Shown: piece after piece, positions 63,806 through 64,000 of the stretch
Layout of the letters: each line of letters opens with the position of its first letter
Numbering within the stretch: position 1 is the stretch's first letter
NCBI RefSeq assembly: GCF_900103365.1
Contig: NZ_LT629703.1
Coordinates: forward strand, 2,170,001-2,234,000
DNA from: Afipia sp. GAS231
GTDB lineage: Bacteria > Pseudomonadota > Alphaproteobacteria > Rhizobiales > Xanthobacteraceae
DNA length: 64,000 bases
Direction of reading: 5' to 3'
Notes under the pieces: generated by a model
Databases searched by the model: none
What the model was told of the DNA's origin: nothing
Seen by the model: the letters and a program-made list of their open reading frames with translations, nothing else
Made by a program: the position numbers and the translations under genes

Positions 63806-64000
63806 ATGGCCGCCCCTCGTGCCTACTGGAAAGGCTCGCTCAAGCTGTCAAGGTGGCGGAGCGCGAGACGAAGCCGGATAATGTCATCAACCTGATGGAT
63901 GCGCTGAAGGCAAGCCTCAAGGGCGGATCGGCGGGCAAGCGGCGCGCCCCGGCTGCACGACGGACACCGGCACACAGCACAGCGAAAAAGGCGCACCGCT
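63806..64000 (+). pseudogene. ku: ku pseudogene with large internal deletion (runs off window)
   Basis: ATG 63806 begins M-A-A-P-R-A-Y-W-K-G-S-L-K-L-S, the usual start of bacterial Ku. Immediately after, at 63850, the sequence changes to a typical Ku C-terminus in another frame: K-V-A-E-R-E-T-K-P-D-N-V-I-N-L-M-D-A-L-K-A-S-L, then a basic Lys/Arg/Ala tail to the window edge. The two parts are 44 bases apart, so the start frame ends at TGA 63893-63895. The whole ring-forming core, about 220 residues, is missing. TCAAG occurs on both sides of the junction. It is divergent from ligD, the normal NHEJ pairing. Confidence 0.85.

Overview
The window is high-GC alphaproteobacterial chromosome, most likely from the Bradyrhizobium/Rhodopseudomonas group (Nitrobacteraceae). 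The evidence is gene content (D-tartrate dehydratase with every catalytic residue of the Bradyrhizobium japonicum enzyme, a fused transaldolase/phosphoglucose isomerase, DUF3309, DUF3297, DUF4286 and DUF6894 proteins, malonyl-CoA decarboxylase) and the short palindromic intergenic repeats typical of that group. I see no tRNA, rRNA, CRISPR array, prophage or insertion sequence.

Layout. 1-7.4 kb: a partial glutathione S-transferase (GST) divergent from a TetR regulator with twin palindromic operators, small proteins, a second GST, an intracellular PHB depolymerase, an orphan ModA-like binding protein, an MFS transporter bracketed by a duplicated 34-bp scar, and an RlpA-like protein. 7.6-12.8 kb: a PP2C phosphatase/Ser-Thr kinase fusion downstream of a formate/nitrite channel, an amino-acid-type binding protein, and an OmpA-like protein translationally coupled to a cysteine-repeat protein. 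12.9-18.1 kb: MFS transporter/AraC regulator pair, old-yellow-enzyme oxidoreductase, malonyl-CoA decarboxylase and a GNAT. 18.2-21.7 kb (minus strand): tarD, DUF3297, glutathione peroxidase and amidase. 21.8-29.8 kb: a PQQ locus, with a diheme cytochrome c and a PQQ-type sugar dehydrogenase on one strand and pqqABCDE followed by an S33 peptidase and a DUF4286 gene on the other. 30.0-34.8 kb: a 2-oxoacid:ferredoxin oxidoreductase operon with a GltD-like iron-sulfur flavoprotein. 34.9-36.0 kb: two small exported proteins. 36.2-43.6 kb: a tight pentose-phosphate operon (tal-pgi, gnd, zwf, pgl, gntK, HAD phosphatase). 44.1-60.2 kb: glycogen/trehalose metabolism (GH15 and malQ on minus; treS-mak, glgB, glgX, treZ, treY on plus). 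60.3-64.0 kb: a PHA granule-region protein, DUF3309 membrane peptide, DNA ligase D and a broken ku gene.

The common theme is carbon storage and sugar oxidation: PHB breakdown, glycogen branching and debranching, three trehalose-related routes, periplasmic PQQ-linked oxidation, and NADPH generation by the oxidative pentose phosphate pathway.

The most unusual signals are signs of genome decay or rearrangement. The treS reading frame carries an N-terminal leader that looks like the first residues of a deleted glgE. The ku gene beside ligD has lost its whole core and is frameshifted. The MFS transporter at 5.4-6.6 kb is flanked by a second copy of the end of the neighbouring binding-protein gene.
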